In this document: positions 13,726 through 26,200 of the stretch, piece after piece
Numbering within the stretch: the first letter of the stretch is position 1
How the letters are laid out: every line of letters starts with the position of its first letter
Origin: Sipunculus nudus
Lineage: Eukaryota; Annelida; Sipuncula; Golfingiida; Sipunculidae
Reading direction: 5' to 3'
Length of the DNA stretch: 64,000 nt
NCBI GenBank assembly: GCA_026874595.1
Contig: CM049322.1
Coordinates: 58,807,886 to 58,871,885 of the forward strand
Position numbers and translations under genes: made by a program
The notes under the pieces: model-generated
Database searches by the model: none
Told to the model about the DNA's origin: nothing
The model's input: only the letters and a program-made list of their open reading frames with translations

Positions 13726-15187
13726 GTATCCGCCAAAACGAAGTTTTGCAGATACTATGTTTTTGACCAGGTTCCGCCGCGGGGGCGGCGTTCGTTTCCA
13801 GAGAACTCCTCTGAGACTACTGGACGGATTTTTCCGAAACTTACACAAATTATCGGGTCACATGTGAACTGGTGCCTTACCAAGTGACCTTGACCTCTGA
13901 CCTTTCCTCTCTGCCAAGCGTCCTTTTGTGCATCTGTTTCCACACATAAACCCACATATCTCGGGAACCTTTTGACGCATCAGGAAATTTTTTTTACACA
14001 AATGTAACCCTGGGATAGCTTTATAACATACACAAAAAAAGGTGGAGCCACCTGCAACCATGTTTGCACAGTGTCCATCTGTTTGTCTGCCTTAGGTTAA
14101 AATCACTCATATCCCTGCAGTGGTTTGACTAATTCACCTAAAATTCGGCATGCGTATACATCCTAGATAGCTTTCTTGATTTTATGACAGGTGGCACCAC
14201 ATACATTCACGTTAACGCTGCAGACATCCAAGCTCATATCTCGGGAACCGTTTGACCGATCAGGAAAAAAATTTTACACAAATGTAGCCCTTGGATAGCT
14301 TTATAACATACACAAAAATGGTGGTGCCACCTGCAGCCATGTTTGCACTGTGTCCATCTGTTTGTCTGCCTTAGGTTAAAATCACTCATATCTCTGCAGT
14401 GGTTTGACTAATTCACCTAAAATTCGGCATGCGTATACATCCTAGATAGCTTTCTTGATTTTATGACAGGTGGCGCCACCTACATTCACGTTAACGCTGC
14501 AGACATCCTAGCTCATATCTCAGGAACCATTCGACCGATCAGGAAAAAATTTTTTACACAAATGTAGCCCTTGGATAGCTTTATAACATACACAAAAATG
14601 ATGGCGCCACCTGCAGCCATTTTGGCACAGTGTCCATCTGTTTGCCTGCCTTAGGTTAAAATCACTCATATCTCTGCAGTGGTTTGACCAAATTACCTGA
14701 AATTCAGCATGCGTATACATCCCGCATAGCTTTCTTGATATTATGACAGGTGGCGCCACCTACTTCATGTTCAAGCTGCAGACATTAATGCTTATATCTC
14801 CGGACTCATTTGACCAATCAGGAAAATAAATTTACACAAATGTAGCCCTTGGATATCTTTATAACATACGCAAAAATGGTGGCGCCACCTGCAGCCATTT
14901 TTGCACAGCGTCCATCTGTTTGTCTGCTGTGGGATAAAATCACTCATATCTCTGCAGTGGTTTGACTTTTCCACATGAAATTTTGCATGTGTATACATCT
15001 TGGATAGTTTCTCGTTCAAATAACAGGTGGTGCCACCTACAATCATGTTCATGTGGCAGAGATCCATTCTAATATGTAACCCTGATAACTCTATTTCCCC
15101 TTGCCACTCAATCCGTGCCTCACTTAACCTGTCCTTCTCTGATTTTGGCGGATACACGTAGTCGCTTGTCGACTACCCGTATTCTAG
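13726..15187 (+). mobile_element. E1: Helentron/HINE-like element with ~280-bp tandem core
   Basis: The 5' end is a hairpin, GTATCCGCCAAAAC paired with GTTTTGCAGATAC (13726-13755). Near the 3' end an inverted copy of the 5' terminus (TTTTGGCGGATAC) is followed by a perfect 7-bp stem hairpin, GTAGTCG..CGACTAC (15158-15176), then a tail ending CTAG, flanked by T on both sides. Subterminal inverted repeats, a 3' hairpin and insertion between T residues are the signature described for Helentrons and their non-autonomous HINE relatives. The core has about four units of about 280 bp, each with two copies of the palindrome GGTGGCGCCACC or a one-base variant. No Rep/helicase is encoded, so it is non-autonomous. 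Confidence 0.75.
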
Positions 15188-15464
15188 TTTATATATCAAA
15201 ATAACACTAATTTTTGCCACCATAGTTACTGTTGATAACCATAATTAATGGAATTTTTTCCAAAGAACACCTTATACAACAGTAATAAAACAAATTTAAA
15301 TAAATATATTAAATGATTAACACCATAATCATCAAAAGTAATAGCAAATATGATTTTTGCAGAGAAAAATCTTTATTTCTAAAAGTTTTTATATTGATTA
15401 TTTAAAAAAAGATATTCAGCTGCCCCCAGTGATTTGAGTACAGCTATGAACTTAATCTAATTTT
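15188..15464. other. AT-rich spacer between E1 and X1
   Basis: About 280 bp of AT-rich DNA with no feature I can support. Confidence 0.4.
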
Positions 15465-17170
15465 TAGCTCAGCTGACTGAAAGTCATCTGAGCTATAGCG
15501 ATCACTCTTTGTCCTTCATCCGTCTGTCCGTCCGTTAACCAGGCACAAATCGTAACCGCTGGACCTAGAACCTTGTAACTTGGGATTCTGAGAGGTCCAT
15601 AAAAAATCTCCTTGGAAACCAGAAATTAGGTCTCTGTTACCCATATCCTTCGAGCTATGTGGCCCCAAAGTACCCCCCAGAAAAGTAAAAAATTTCATAC
15701 AAAAACTTCAATATCTCAATAACTACATCACTGATGGTCTTCATTTTTGGCATACATATTGATCATGAGATGTTCGATCAGTTCCTGCAGACTGGTGGCG
15801 CCACCTGTACTGTTTGATTTTTTACGAATTTTTTCCTCTATTTTTGAGACCTTTGAGGATGCTGTGATCTGTTAGCGTGGCACAAATCGTAACGACTGGA
15901 CCTAGAATCTTCATTTTCGACACACTGAGAGACCTATGAAAAGTCTCCATGGAAACCAGAAATTAGGTCTCTGTTACCCATATCCTTCGAGCTATGGGGC
16001 CCAAAATTACCCCCCAGAATAGTCAAAAATTTCATACAAAAACTTCAATATCTCATTAACTACATCACTGATGGTCATGATTTTCGACATACATATTGAT
16101 CATGAGATGTTTCATCAGTTTGTGCAGACTGGTGGCGCCACCTGTATTTTTCAATGTTCAGGAATTGTTTTCTCCATTTTTGAGACCTTTAAGGATGTAG
16201 TTATCTGTCAACAGGGTACAAATCATAACGACTGGACCTAGAATCTTCGTTCTTGACACACAGGGAGACCCATGATAAGTCTCCATGGAAACCTGAAATT
16301 TGGTCTCTGTTACCCATATCCTTTGAGCTATGGCACTCCAAAGTACAGCTCAGAATAATGGAAAATTTGATACAAAAGCTAAAGTATCTGAACAACTAAT
16401 GCAGAGATAACCATAATTGTTTGCATGGATATTGATCATGGAGTGTTTCATAAGTTTCTGCAGACTGGTGGCACCACCTGTATTTGTTCGGTTTTTTTTA
16501 CGAAATTTTTTTGTATTTTTGAGACCTTTAAAGATATGAACATCTGTTAACTGGGCACAAATCATAAAAACTGGACCAAGAATCTTCATTCTTGACACAC
16601 AGGGAGACCCATGAAAAGTCTCCATGGAAACTTGAAATTAGGTCTCTGTTACCCATATTCTTTAAGCTGTATGGGTCCAAAATACCCCCCCCCCAGAATA
16701 ATGGAAAATTTGATACAAAAACTGCAGTATTTCAATAACTACAACACTGATGGTCATGATTTTCGGCATACATATTGATCATGAGCTGTTCCATCAGTTT
16801 CTGCAGACTGGGTGTGCCACCTCTATTTTTTTTCAAATTTTTACGAATTTTTTTCTTTTTTTTGAGACCTTTAAAGATGTGGTTATCTGTCAACAGGGTA
16901 CAAATCGCAACAACTGGACCTAGAATCTTCATTCTTGTCATGCAAGGAGGCCCATGAAAGGTGCCTGTGGAAACTTGAAATTAGGTCTCTGTTACCCATA
17001 TCCTTCAAGCTATGGGACTCCGAAGTATCCCTCAGAATAATGGACAATTTGATACAAAAACTGAAGTATCTGAACAACTAATGCAGAGATCACCATGATT
17101 TTTTGCATGGATATTGACCATTAAGTGTTTTTATTAGTTTCTGCAGATTGGTGGAGCCACCTGTATTTTT

Positions 17171-18341
17171 GTATCCGCCAAAACGAAGTTTTGCGGATAC
17201 TATGTTTTTGACCGAGTTCCTCCGCCGCGGCGGCGTTCGTTTCCAGAGAGCTCCTCGGAGACTAATGGACCGATTTTTCCCAAACTTACACCTATTATCG
17301 GGTCACATGTGAACTGGTGCCTAACCAATTTGCATTGACCTCTGACCTTTCCTCTCTATCCAGTGTCCATTTGTGGGTCTGTTTCCACTCATAAACCCTC
17401 ATATCTCGGGAACCGTTTGACCGATCAGGAAATAAAATTGATACAAATGTAGCCCTTGGATTGCTTTATAACATACACAAAAAATGGTGGCGCCACCTGT
17501 AACCATGTTTGCACAGTGTCCATCTGTTCATCTGCCTTGGGTTAAAATCACTCATATCTCTGCAGTGAATTGACTAATTCACCTGAAATTCGTCATGTGT
17601 ATACATCCAGGATAGCTTTCTTGATTTTATGACAGGTGGCGCCACCTACGTTAACGTTCACGCTGATGACATCCAAGCTTATATCTCGGGAACCGTTTGA
17701 CCGATCAGGAAATAAAATTTATACAAATGTAGCCCTTTGATAGCTCTGTAACATACACAAAAAATGGTGGCGCCACCTGTAACAATGTTTGCACAGCGTC
17801 TGTCTGTTAGTCTGCCGTGGCCTAAAATTACTCATTTCTCTGTAGTGGTTAGACATAACTGCCTAAAATTTTGCAGGTTTATACATCGTGGACAGCTTTC
17901 TTGATTTTATGACAGGTGGCGCTACCTACATTCTAGTTAACGCTGGACACATCCAAGCTCATATCTCAGGAACCATTTGACCGATTGGGCCAAAATTGTG
18001 CGTGTGTTTAGATCTCACATAGGTCTTTATCATACACAAAACTGGAGGGGTTACCTGCAAAGATTTTTGCACAGTGTTTGTCTGTTTGTCTGCCATGGGC
18101 AAAAATCGCTCATATACATGTAGTGGTTTGACTTTTCTGCCTAAAATTTTGCAGGTGTATACAACTTGGACAGCTTTCTGGATTTGTGGTAGGTGGCACA
18201 ACCTACATACACATTTAGGCTGCAGACATCCATGCTAATATGCAACATACCTCACTCTATTTCCCCTTGCCACTCAATCCATGCCTCACTATCCGAATTT
18301 GGCAGATACATGTAGTCACTTGTCGGTTACCCGTATTCTAG
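17171..18341 (+). mobile_element. E2: E-family element nested in X1
   Basis: Starts with GTATCCGCCAAAACG and its hairpin partner GTTTTGCGGATAC, and ends with a diverged 3' hairpin and CTAG-TT. It has about four core units, shorter than E4. The flanks (ending CCACCTGTATTTTT on the left, TTTAAAAGTTTACACATT on the right) are nearly those of E3, so E2 and E3 descend from one insertion into X. Confidence 0.75.
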
Positions 18342-18362
18342 TTTTAAAAGTTTACACATTTT

Positions 18363-20953
18363 TAGCTCAGCTGACTATAAGTCATCTGAGCTATAGTCGT
18401 GGTCCATTGTCCGTCGTCCGTCCGTCTGTCCGTCCGTCCGTCCGTCCGTCCGTCCGTCCGTAGATGTGGCACGTTTTGAAACCGTAAGACCTAGGAATCC
18501 AAAATTCAGCATAATGTTAGATGTCCCCAAGATCTCCTACCAAGCCGAAAACTGGGTCTTTGCGACTTCATTCCTTTGAGAAATTAAGGAAAAACCTCAA
18601 TTTTTTATTAAAAACCTATTTTCACACTTTAGGACTGCCTAATATCAAAACCACTCATCTGTTTTTCCTCATATTTCCTATTAATAATCCTCTATATAAT
18701 TCCTATGTACTTGCCAGAAATTAGGTCTGTATTATTTAATTTAAAAAAGTTATGGGCCCAAACATAATGCATTTTGTAAATAATCAGGAAAGAAATTTTA
18801 TCACTTAACACAAAACTTGTTAAAGCTAAGCACTTTTTTTCCAGTAATATTACTTTTATTAATCAAAATTAAATTGTATACCAAAAATTAGATCAAAATC
18901 TTTTAAATTTTTAAAAATATTAGCAAAAATAAAAAATTGGTACCTTAAATTTTGCCCAACTTTGACCATGGCACGTTTTTTTGCTGTAACTGCTGTGGAT
19001 TTAATTTTCACAGCATGTTTTTGTTAGCATTTCAACTGTTAACACCAAAAATTTGAAACCAGTTGATCAAAAACTGTAGATTTTATTCAAGTTTTCAAGC
19101 ACCATGTCACATATTGCTAGTGTTATGCAGTTTGCTAGAGCTCAGCTCCCGAGCTTCAGCTCTAAGTTCCTTAAATTTGGCATACAGTTAGATTTCCCCT
19201 ACCATGCCAAGAATTTGGTCACTAGGACTTAATTCCTTCGAGATATCAATGAAAAACTTCATTTTTCCATTAAAAACCCATTGTTACACTTTAAGACTGC
19301 CTAATATCAAAACCACTGATCTGACTTTGATCATATATAATATACATATTTTTCTATACATTTTCTATGCACATGCCAGAAATGCTGTCAGTATTATGTA
19401 TTTTTTTTAAGTTATGGGCCCAAACATAATGCACTTTGTAAAAAATCAAGAAATATATTTACTCCCTTAACAAGAGCATTGCTGAAGCTAGAGATTTTTT
19501 TTGTCAGGGATGTAACATTATTTAATCAAGATTCAATTGAATACCCAAAATTAGTTCTGAATTTTTCAAATTTTATAAGTTATTAGTATAAATATAAAAT
19601 TAGTACCTTAAATTTTGCCCAACTGTGACCATGGCACGTTTGTTTCCCGTGAGCACTGTTGATATAATTTTCATATCATGCACACATAAGGATTTCAGCT
19701 TTTTAGTTTAGAAAGCTGAAAGAAATTTGCCAAATATTGTAGCTTTTATTAATGTTTTTTATGAGACCCTGTCAGACTTTGGCTCTCTCCAGCCCCTCTT
19801 GAGTCACCTGTATGTTGACCTTGTTGACCTTTCATCAGATTATGCACGCTTGAGGGGAGAATCCAGGCAGCTTATGGCCAGCCACAGTTGATCCAGGTGT
19901 TCAACCCAACTCATCTAGTAGTTTTAACCAACAACATAACAATAAACAATAAATTAATAAATTTTTATCGGTTTTTAATAACAAATTAAAGAAAAATAGA
20001 AAAGGAATTTGTTAGTTTATAATAACAGGAAATTAACTTGCAGTTACTGATGATGTAAGAATCTTGTATCGATGGGTAGAATGTCACATATTCCAAATAA
20101 CACCATGCAGTCACCTATGGCATTTTTCAGTTCATTTTTAATGATAAAGAAGTAAATCATATTATTCATTACTAATCATTAGGGATTATATGAAGGAAAT
20201 TAATGATAGACAAAGATGCAGGTGATAATATTAATCTAGATTCCTACTGTGTCTAGTGTGTACATTGATGTGAAATTAGTCCAAAATGAATTTTTTACAG
20301 TTATTTTTTAATGTAAATAAAAGCCATAAAACCAGGTACTTATGATCATTATTTAAATGTGTGAATTTTGTATATTCTGGATTCTCAACATCATTGTTTG
20401 GTGAAAACTGAATAAATACCAGACATGGTGCGAATACTTTGTAATTGTATTTAAATACGAATATGATTATGTACTCCATTATAAAATTTCTTGCATAAAG
20501 AATGGGAATTCAGGTAAAAATGAAAGTATATGAATACTCGTGCAAATACTTGAATATATTCTTTAATATTATTTTAATAATCATATCAGTTATATTTCAT
20601 TTTAAAAAATCATATGATTCTCTTATTATTTTTAATAAAAATTATATTTGGGACAATATTTGTAATTTTTTTAATAAATAGTTAAACTCTTATATTATAT
20701 GTTCTGCTTATAAGTTATATGGCCAAGTCAAAATCTGTGTGACAGTAGTACTCCATTTGTTAATAAAATAAATGAAATCAATCCTCTTCCCTGTCTCCAA
20801 AGGTACTATCAAAATCATACATAAGCTAAACAACAACAACTCATAATACAGCTTATATTTATTACCACACAAAACCAGCATGTGCCTCATTTCTAAATAA
20901 TATTTTTTTATCATATATAACAGCTGAGCGTCGTGACCCATAGGTCCCTTGTT
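18363..20953 (+). mobile_element. Y1: X-related Helentron-like element nested in X1
   Basis: The 5' hairpin is AGCTCAGCTGACT..AGTCATCTGAGCT, followed by a (GTCC)n tract at about 18413-18461. There are two core units of about 650 bp starting near 18475 and 19150. The 3' end is CAGCTGAGCGTCG, then an imperfect TGACCCATAGGTCC hairpin and CTTGTT. The empty site is visible in X2, where TTTACACATTATTTCTC runs on without the element (43475-43495). Confidence 0.72.
18413..18461. repeat. (GTCC)n tract of Y1
   Basis: A simple CCGT/GTCC run of about 49 bp directly after the 5' hairpin. The same position in Y2, and in weaker form in X2, V and Z, holds a similar pyrimidine-rich tract, so it belongs to the element design. 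Confidence 0.8.
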
Positions 20954-21129
20954 CTCTATTTTTGAGATATATAAATACAGACTAAATCTTGGCCTGTTGG
21001 TTAATCTGTTTGATGCTTCAGTTGAATGGTATATACTACCATTCTGATGATAAAATTTCCTTTTGCGAATCTCTTCCCAGTCAGCTGAGCGTCATGACCC
21101 ATGGGTCACTTGTTACTATAAATATGCAA

Positions 21130-21408
21130 ATCTAATGAATGTTACCTCTGGCATACACTCATTCAGACCATATCCCTAGGTGCATTTGTGTATAAGTGAT
21201 TGTACATTTGTGAAAATTCCCTGATGAGGTACCCGAGTCCGGATTGTGTGCCAGATATACAACAAAATCTAATCGATTCGTCATTGGCCCATTCATAAAA
21301 TACCCTGAAAATTTCATGAGATTCTGTTCATGATTGTAATGAAGTTATGTTGTGAACAAACACACAAACAGGAATGAAAGCATATACCCTCCTTGGTGGA
21401 GACACCAG
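21130..21408 (+). repeat. Interspersed repeat with CTCC-TTGG-TGGAG end
   Basis: Contains the phrase CCTGAAAATTTCATGAGATT, then a run of ACAAACACACAAACA type, ending ATATACCCTCCTTGGTGGAG. The same sentence in diverged form lies at 54590-54850, which begins with the inverse terminal word CTCCACCAAGG. The pair suggests a short element with inverted ends, each copy here being incomplete or decayed. Confidence 0.5.
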
Positions 21409-22265
21409 CAGTTCAGGCCAGGGTACAATATACATCATTACAACATTAGTACACGATGTACCATGGTATAACAGCGTGGTCAGACGGTTCATTGTCCTCA
21501 AGAACATACCATGACAAACTACCTGACTAAAACAGGGACACGTTCATTGTTACAATGCTGACTCCTTGATATGCTCAGCTAAATCAGAATACTTCAGTGA
21601 TATTGCGGATACTTTGATGTATGTGTTACTGTAAGTGAATTATATTTAGATACATATGAAGTATATATCATGGTGCCTGGCCATCTATGATGCCTACCTA
21701 ATAATAATAGCTGGCAAGTTGTCTTTATAACTGTGAGCTAAATTACACAGGGTGATGCTAGAGTTATATATATCTAGCAGTCTTAGTTATATAGTGCTGG
21801 TTATTTTAAGGGTCAGCTTGGATGATGTAAAGTCCTTGCTGATTATTGAGATTGTTCATCGTCCATGTGATCTTGCATTCTGCTCATCTGTTAGCGGAGC
21901 GTGTTTTGTAACTGTCAAGGCCAGTGAGTTCAGACTCGGCATTTACATAACCTTCTCAAGGCCCCAGTGGAAGATGCAGATGTTTACACTTACCTTTGCT
22001 AACACCTGGCTCCATCACATACATACAGAGGTTAATCTATGCTGTAACTGTACTTTGTGACCTGGTCAGCTGTTGGTAATTCGGATTTAATGGTCAGTGG
22101 TCAGTTAGGATTCTCGTTAACCTTGGACTGGTTACCTGGTTGTTCTGGTCAGTTTAATGTAACATTAGTTTTGACTTTCTAATGATTTCTGCCTGGTACC
22201 TTTCCTGCAGTATATGGATATTGTAGTGTCTTGCATCGGACCAGGACACAGATTGTCACTGCTTA
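21409..22265. other. Non-coding stretch
   Basis: No recognisable exon or repeat. There is an open frame of about 100 codons at 21752-22060, but its protein has no motif I know and its composition does not suggest a gene. Confidence 0.35.
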
Positions 22266-23292
22266 TGTGCCTTTTGTTAGGTTACAGATTTTGCCACAGT
22301 ACTTGTACCTTTTCCATGGTTACAATTTTTGGCACAGTACTTTTGTCTGTTGTTAGGTTACATATTTGGCACATAAGTTGTGCCTTTTCTTAGGTTACAA
22401 TTTTTGGCACAGTACTTGTGCCTTTTCCTGGGTTACAGATTTTTTGCACAGTACGTGTACCTTTTCCATGGTTACAGATTTTGCCACATTACTTGTGCCT
22501 TTTGTTATGTTACAGATTTTGGCACAGTACTTTTGTCTGTTGTTAGGTTACTAATTTGGCACATAAGTTGTGCCTTTTGTTAGGTTACAAATTTTGGCAC
22601 AGCAGTTGTGCCTTTTCTTAGGTTACAAATTTTGGCACAGTACTTGTGCCTTATGTTAGGTAAATATTTTGGCACAGTGCTTGTGCCTTTTTCATGGTTA
22701 CAGATTTTTGCACAGTACTTTTGCCTCTTGTTAGGTTACAGATTTTTGCAAATCACTTGTGCCTTTTGTTAGGTTACAGATTTTGGCACAGTCCTTGTGC
22801 CTTTTGTTAGGTTACAGATTTTGGCACAGTACTTGTGCCTTTTGTTTTGTTACAAATTTTGGCAATTAAGTTTTGCCTTTTGTTAGGTTACAGATGTTGG
22901 CACAGTACTTGTGCCTTTTGTTTGGTTACAAATTTTGGCAATTAAGTTTTGCCTTTTGTAAAGTTACAGATTTTGGCAAATCATTTGTGCCTTTTGTTAG
23001 GTTACAGATTTTGGCAAAGTCCTTGTGCCTTTTGTTAGGTTACAGATTTTGGCACAGTACTTGTTCCTTTTGTTTGGTTACAAATTTTGGCAATTAAGTT
23101 TTGCCTTTTGTTAGGTTACAGATGTTGGCACAGTCCTTGTGCCTTTTGTTAGGTTACAGATTTTGGCACAGTACTTGTGCCTTTTTTTTGTTACAAATTT
23201 TGGCAAATAAGTTGTGCCTTTTGTTAGGTTACAGATTTTGGCACAATACCCCTACCTTTTCTTAGGTTACATATTTGGCACAGCAGTTGTCA
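22266..23292. repeat. 38-bp minisatellite, about 27 copies
   Basis: A tandem array of a T-rich unit, roughly ACTTGTGCCTTTTGTTAGGT followed by TACAGATTTTGGCACAGT. Each unit boundary forms a small inverted repeat, GGCACA-gtact-TGTGCC. Copies are diverged, with one- to four-base changes and some unit-length variants. The open frames inside it are by-products of the repeat. Confidence 0.9.
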
Positions 23293-26200
23293 GAATGGTC
23301 ATGAACAAATATGAAGCAAACCTCAGAACTTCTTCTATCTCAATACAGCTACAGACTGGATTTTGCTATTACTTTGCAAACAAAGCCTTCGAATTGCTGA
23401 AGTGCATTAAATTACTCCAGTCTAAAGTTGTACCAGTAATTGTATTGTTATCTTCAGATAGTATTTTGTAGACAATTGTCCACATAAAACTGTGAACTTT
23501 GACCTTTCAATTTTCTTTTTAATAAAAGAGAATCGCTAGTATTATAGCCTTGGAATATGGATCACTGGTTTGTCCTTGGGTGACCTGGTAAGAATCCTGG
23601 CAGTTACCCACCATGCTCTTGCTTAACACCAGTTGACCTCAGTGTTGTTTTTTCAGCTCCTGTACTTGATAGCTCAGTATTTAAAAATAACAGCTGTACC
23701 TATTGGGTACCGATACAAAAACAAAAAGATGTTTATGGTAGCTATCCCAGCATGCTGTGCTGCTTGCCATTTTTAATTCCATCTGGTACTCTTAGTGTAA
23801 AACCAGGTCGTATTTTTTGCCACATTTTTCTGCCTGGTAAGCTGTAACTCCAGTTACTACTTGGTTTAAACTAATGATGTTTTTACACCTTTAGCCATTC
23901 CTTACTCTGTTTGTTTCACCTGCCGTGTATCACCACCTGTCAAGTATCCGCTTTGAGAGGTTAACTTGTGAAAGAGGGCATTGCTTATTCAGACTTTTCC
24001 CAGCCAGTTTTAACATGGGACTGATGATAAAAAAAAGTCTTAACTGTGTGAAACATTTCCACCCATTTTAAATAACAATATGTTTATAAATGTATATATT
24101 GTATATGCTCTACATGGCACATTGAAAAGAAATACAGTTATAAATAAAATACCTTAGTTTCCAAGCATCTGTATGGATGCTGTGAACCTTTTTTATGACT
24201 AGAGACAAAAATTATATTTTCTACTTTTTCCAGTGTATCATTATGGGGAGAGAAAATCCAGTGAATCACCTAGTTAAGAGTATGAAAAGAGAAACTCTTC
24301 TGACTGCATTGTTTTGTGCTAACATATACAGGTACATTGTTTGTAATGTGGACTGTGGAATGTTTTTAAACATAATATATGTAGCTGTGAGGAGAGTGAA
24401 TTGTCCTGGAGAAGAGCATGTATACAAAAGGGGAATTGGGCATCCTTCATATAAAACTGCTGTGTGGAGAGTGAATCTCACAGAGCTGTATCTGTGAGGA
24501 GAGTGAAATGTTCTTTCATTGTAACAGCAGCCAGTGCTGTAGAGTTTTATGTCAGAGCTGCACCAGTCTAAACCGGGTTTAACATTAAGTGTGATCCTGT
24601 AAGCTGATCTGGCTCTGTCTGTCTGCTTGTGATTGTATTAATAGTGCCGGTGTCATGTGATCTGGTACACTGATCCATTATTTGCCTTTTAGCGTTTATA
24701 CTGTACATACAAAGCTGTTCATACAAGTCTCTGTACGTCCCACATGGTAATCCATTAACTGTCCATTATGATTCTCTTTTTACCACATTCAGGAGTTTTA
24801 TGGAATCTCTTACAAGTATCTTCCTATATTCATTCATATCATATGAAACAGCTCTTCACTCAGTATTCTGTACAGGATCTCCAATCATCTTATGGAAATC
24901 AGTCCCCATACTGAGCTGCAGGTGTGGTAGACACCAGGCCTACCAGTGACAACAGGGTATAAAAGTTGCAGATTAACACTAAGTTTGGTTAATGAAGAAC
25001 TTTACAAGCCAGCATTAAAACATGAAGATGGTTACCGCTGCCTAAAGAAAAATAAACGTGCGTGTGCAGGGAATTCAGCTGTACTCTTCTTCCTCATAGT
25101 GCGTTCATGTTTCAGAAAAAAAAACTTTGGATCACTTTATTTGTTTGTGTATAGGACTAGGCTAGTGATTAGGATTTCACTAGAATTTGAAGCAAGTCAC
25201 CAAATATATAATGTTAAATTTGGCAGCTTGCTGTTATGTATGGCTAGTCGGAAAATGGTTCTTTGTGGGAAATACCTTAGAAACATGTCACAAAAACAAT
25301 CCAATATATACACAAGTCAAGTATATGCACAAGCAAATGCAAAATTTGTTTTAAAGTTAGTAATTTGGTATACCATTCTGTGATTGCAGAGAAGTGAAAG
25401 AACTAAATTGATTGAACTGCAGATGTTAACTAGGTTACTCTAGGTTACTGAGACAACAGGAGCAGATGGAGACAAGATAGTGATAAGCAGGTTATTTTAA
25501 TTCAGTTTAGAGAGATAAACAGCCTGTATAATCGGCACAGGGAGTCATATGATTACTTCCCCCTGCTTCGTGGTGACATCATCTGTAAATGTCAGGGTTC
25601 AGCTGAGTGTACATCTAATGCTGGCATTAAAGATCTGAATATTCTGGGTCCACTTGTATTGAGCGGCCTCTTTAACAATGACATCAGATTGTGTCATTAA
25701 CCCAGTCAGAAGCCTCTCATGTTATCTGTGATGACTGACCTTGTATAAATATTTCTTTACGGTGCTTTTGTTTTAGTGGTATTCTGGACTAGGCTTGCCT
25801 TTCTTTGATTGGATTTTCAATGTGACCATAAATATTAGTCAGCCATGTTGATTATTTTGTTTATGGCAACTTTATGACCCACGTTTCCCTGGCCCCTTAC
25901 TGATACAGACAAGGTTTGTTCAGGGGAGCCATTTTCCTATTCTTGGGAAGGGCATAGCTGTTTGGTTTGGTGATGTATTATGGAAAACAGGGTCCCTGGT
26001 TTGGATCCTGCCTGAGCTACCAGATACTTTGTTTGTTGTATATTGATTGTCTCTTTAAATTGAATTCATTGGTGAAGTTTTGAAAGAAAAATAAAAAGAA
26101 ATTTTAAATATTTCTATGTTCCAACACCCCTGTCCACCTAATTGTTTGCGGCATTTCTTTAATATATATTTGTATGCTACAACACAATCATGCTTATTAA

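Larger units (their letters stand above)
15465..21113 (+). mobile_element. X1: composite Helentron-like element, ~338-bp tandem core, with nested E2 and Y1
   Basis: The 5' end is a hairpin, AGCTCAGCTGACT paired with AGTCATCTGAGCT, followed by a GTCC-rich tract. The 3' end carries the inverted copy GTCAGCTGAGC (21080-21090), then the 14-bp perfect palindrome TGACCCATGGGTCA (21095-21108) and the tail CACTTGTT. The core has five units of 336-342 bp, marked by CAGACTGGTGGCGCCACC-type boxes near 15788, 16125, 16461, 16803 and 17145. E2 (17171-18341) and Y1 (18363-20953) sit inside it. The flanks differ from those of X2, which argues for transposition rather than a segmental duplication. Confidence 0.72.

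Noticed and set aside
24233-24330. Segment flanked by a good acceptor and a weak GTACAT donor
   Set aside because: The encoded residues match nothing I know, and the donor is poor.
24946-25383. 145-codon open frame on the plus strand
   Set aside because: No motif, no splice or promoter context, and a composition like other chance frames in AT-rich DNA.
25940-26020. B-box-like word (GGTTTGGATCC) suggesting a tRNA SINE
   Set aside because: No acceptable A box upstream, and the match is degenerate.
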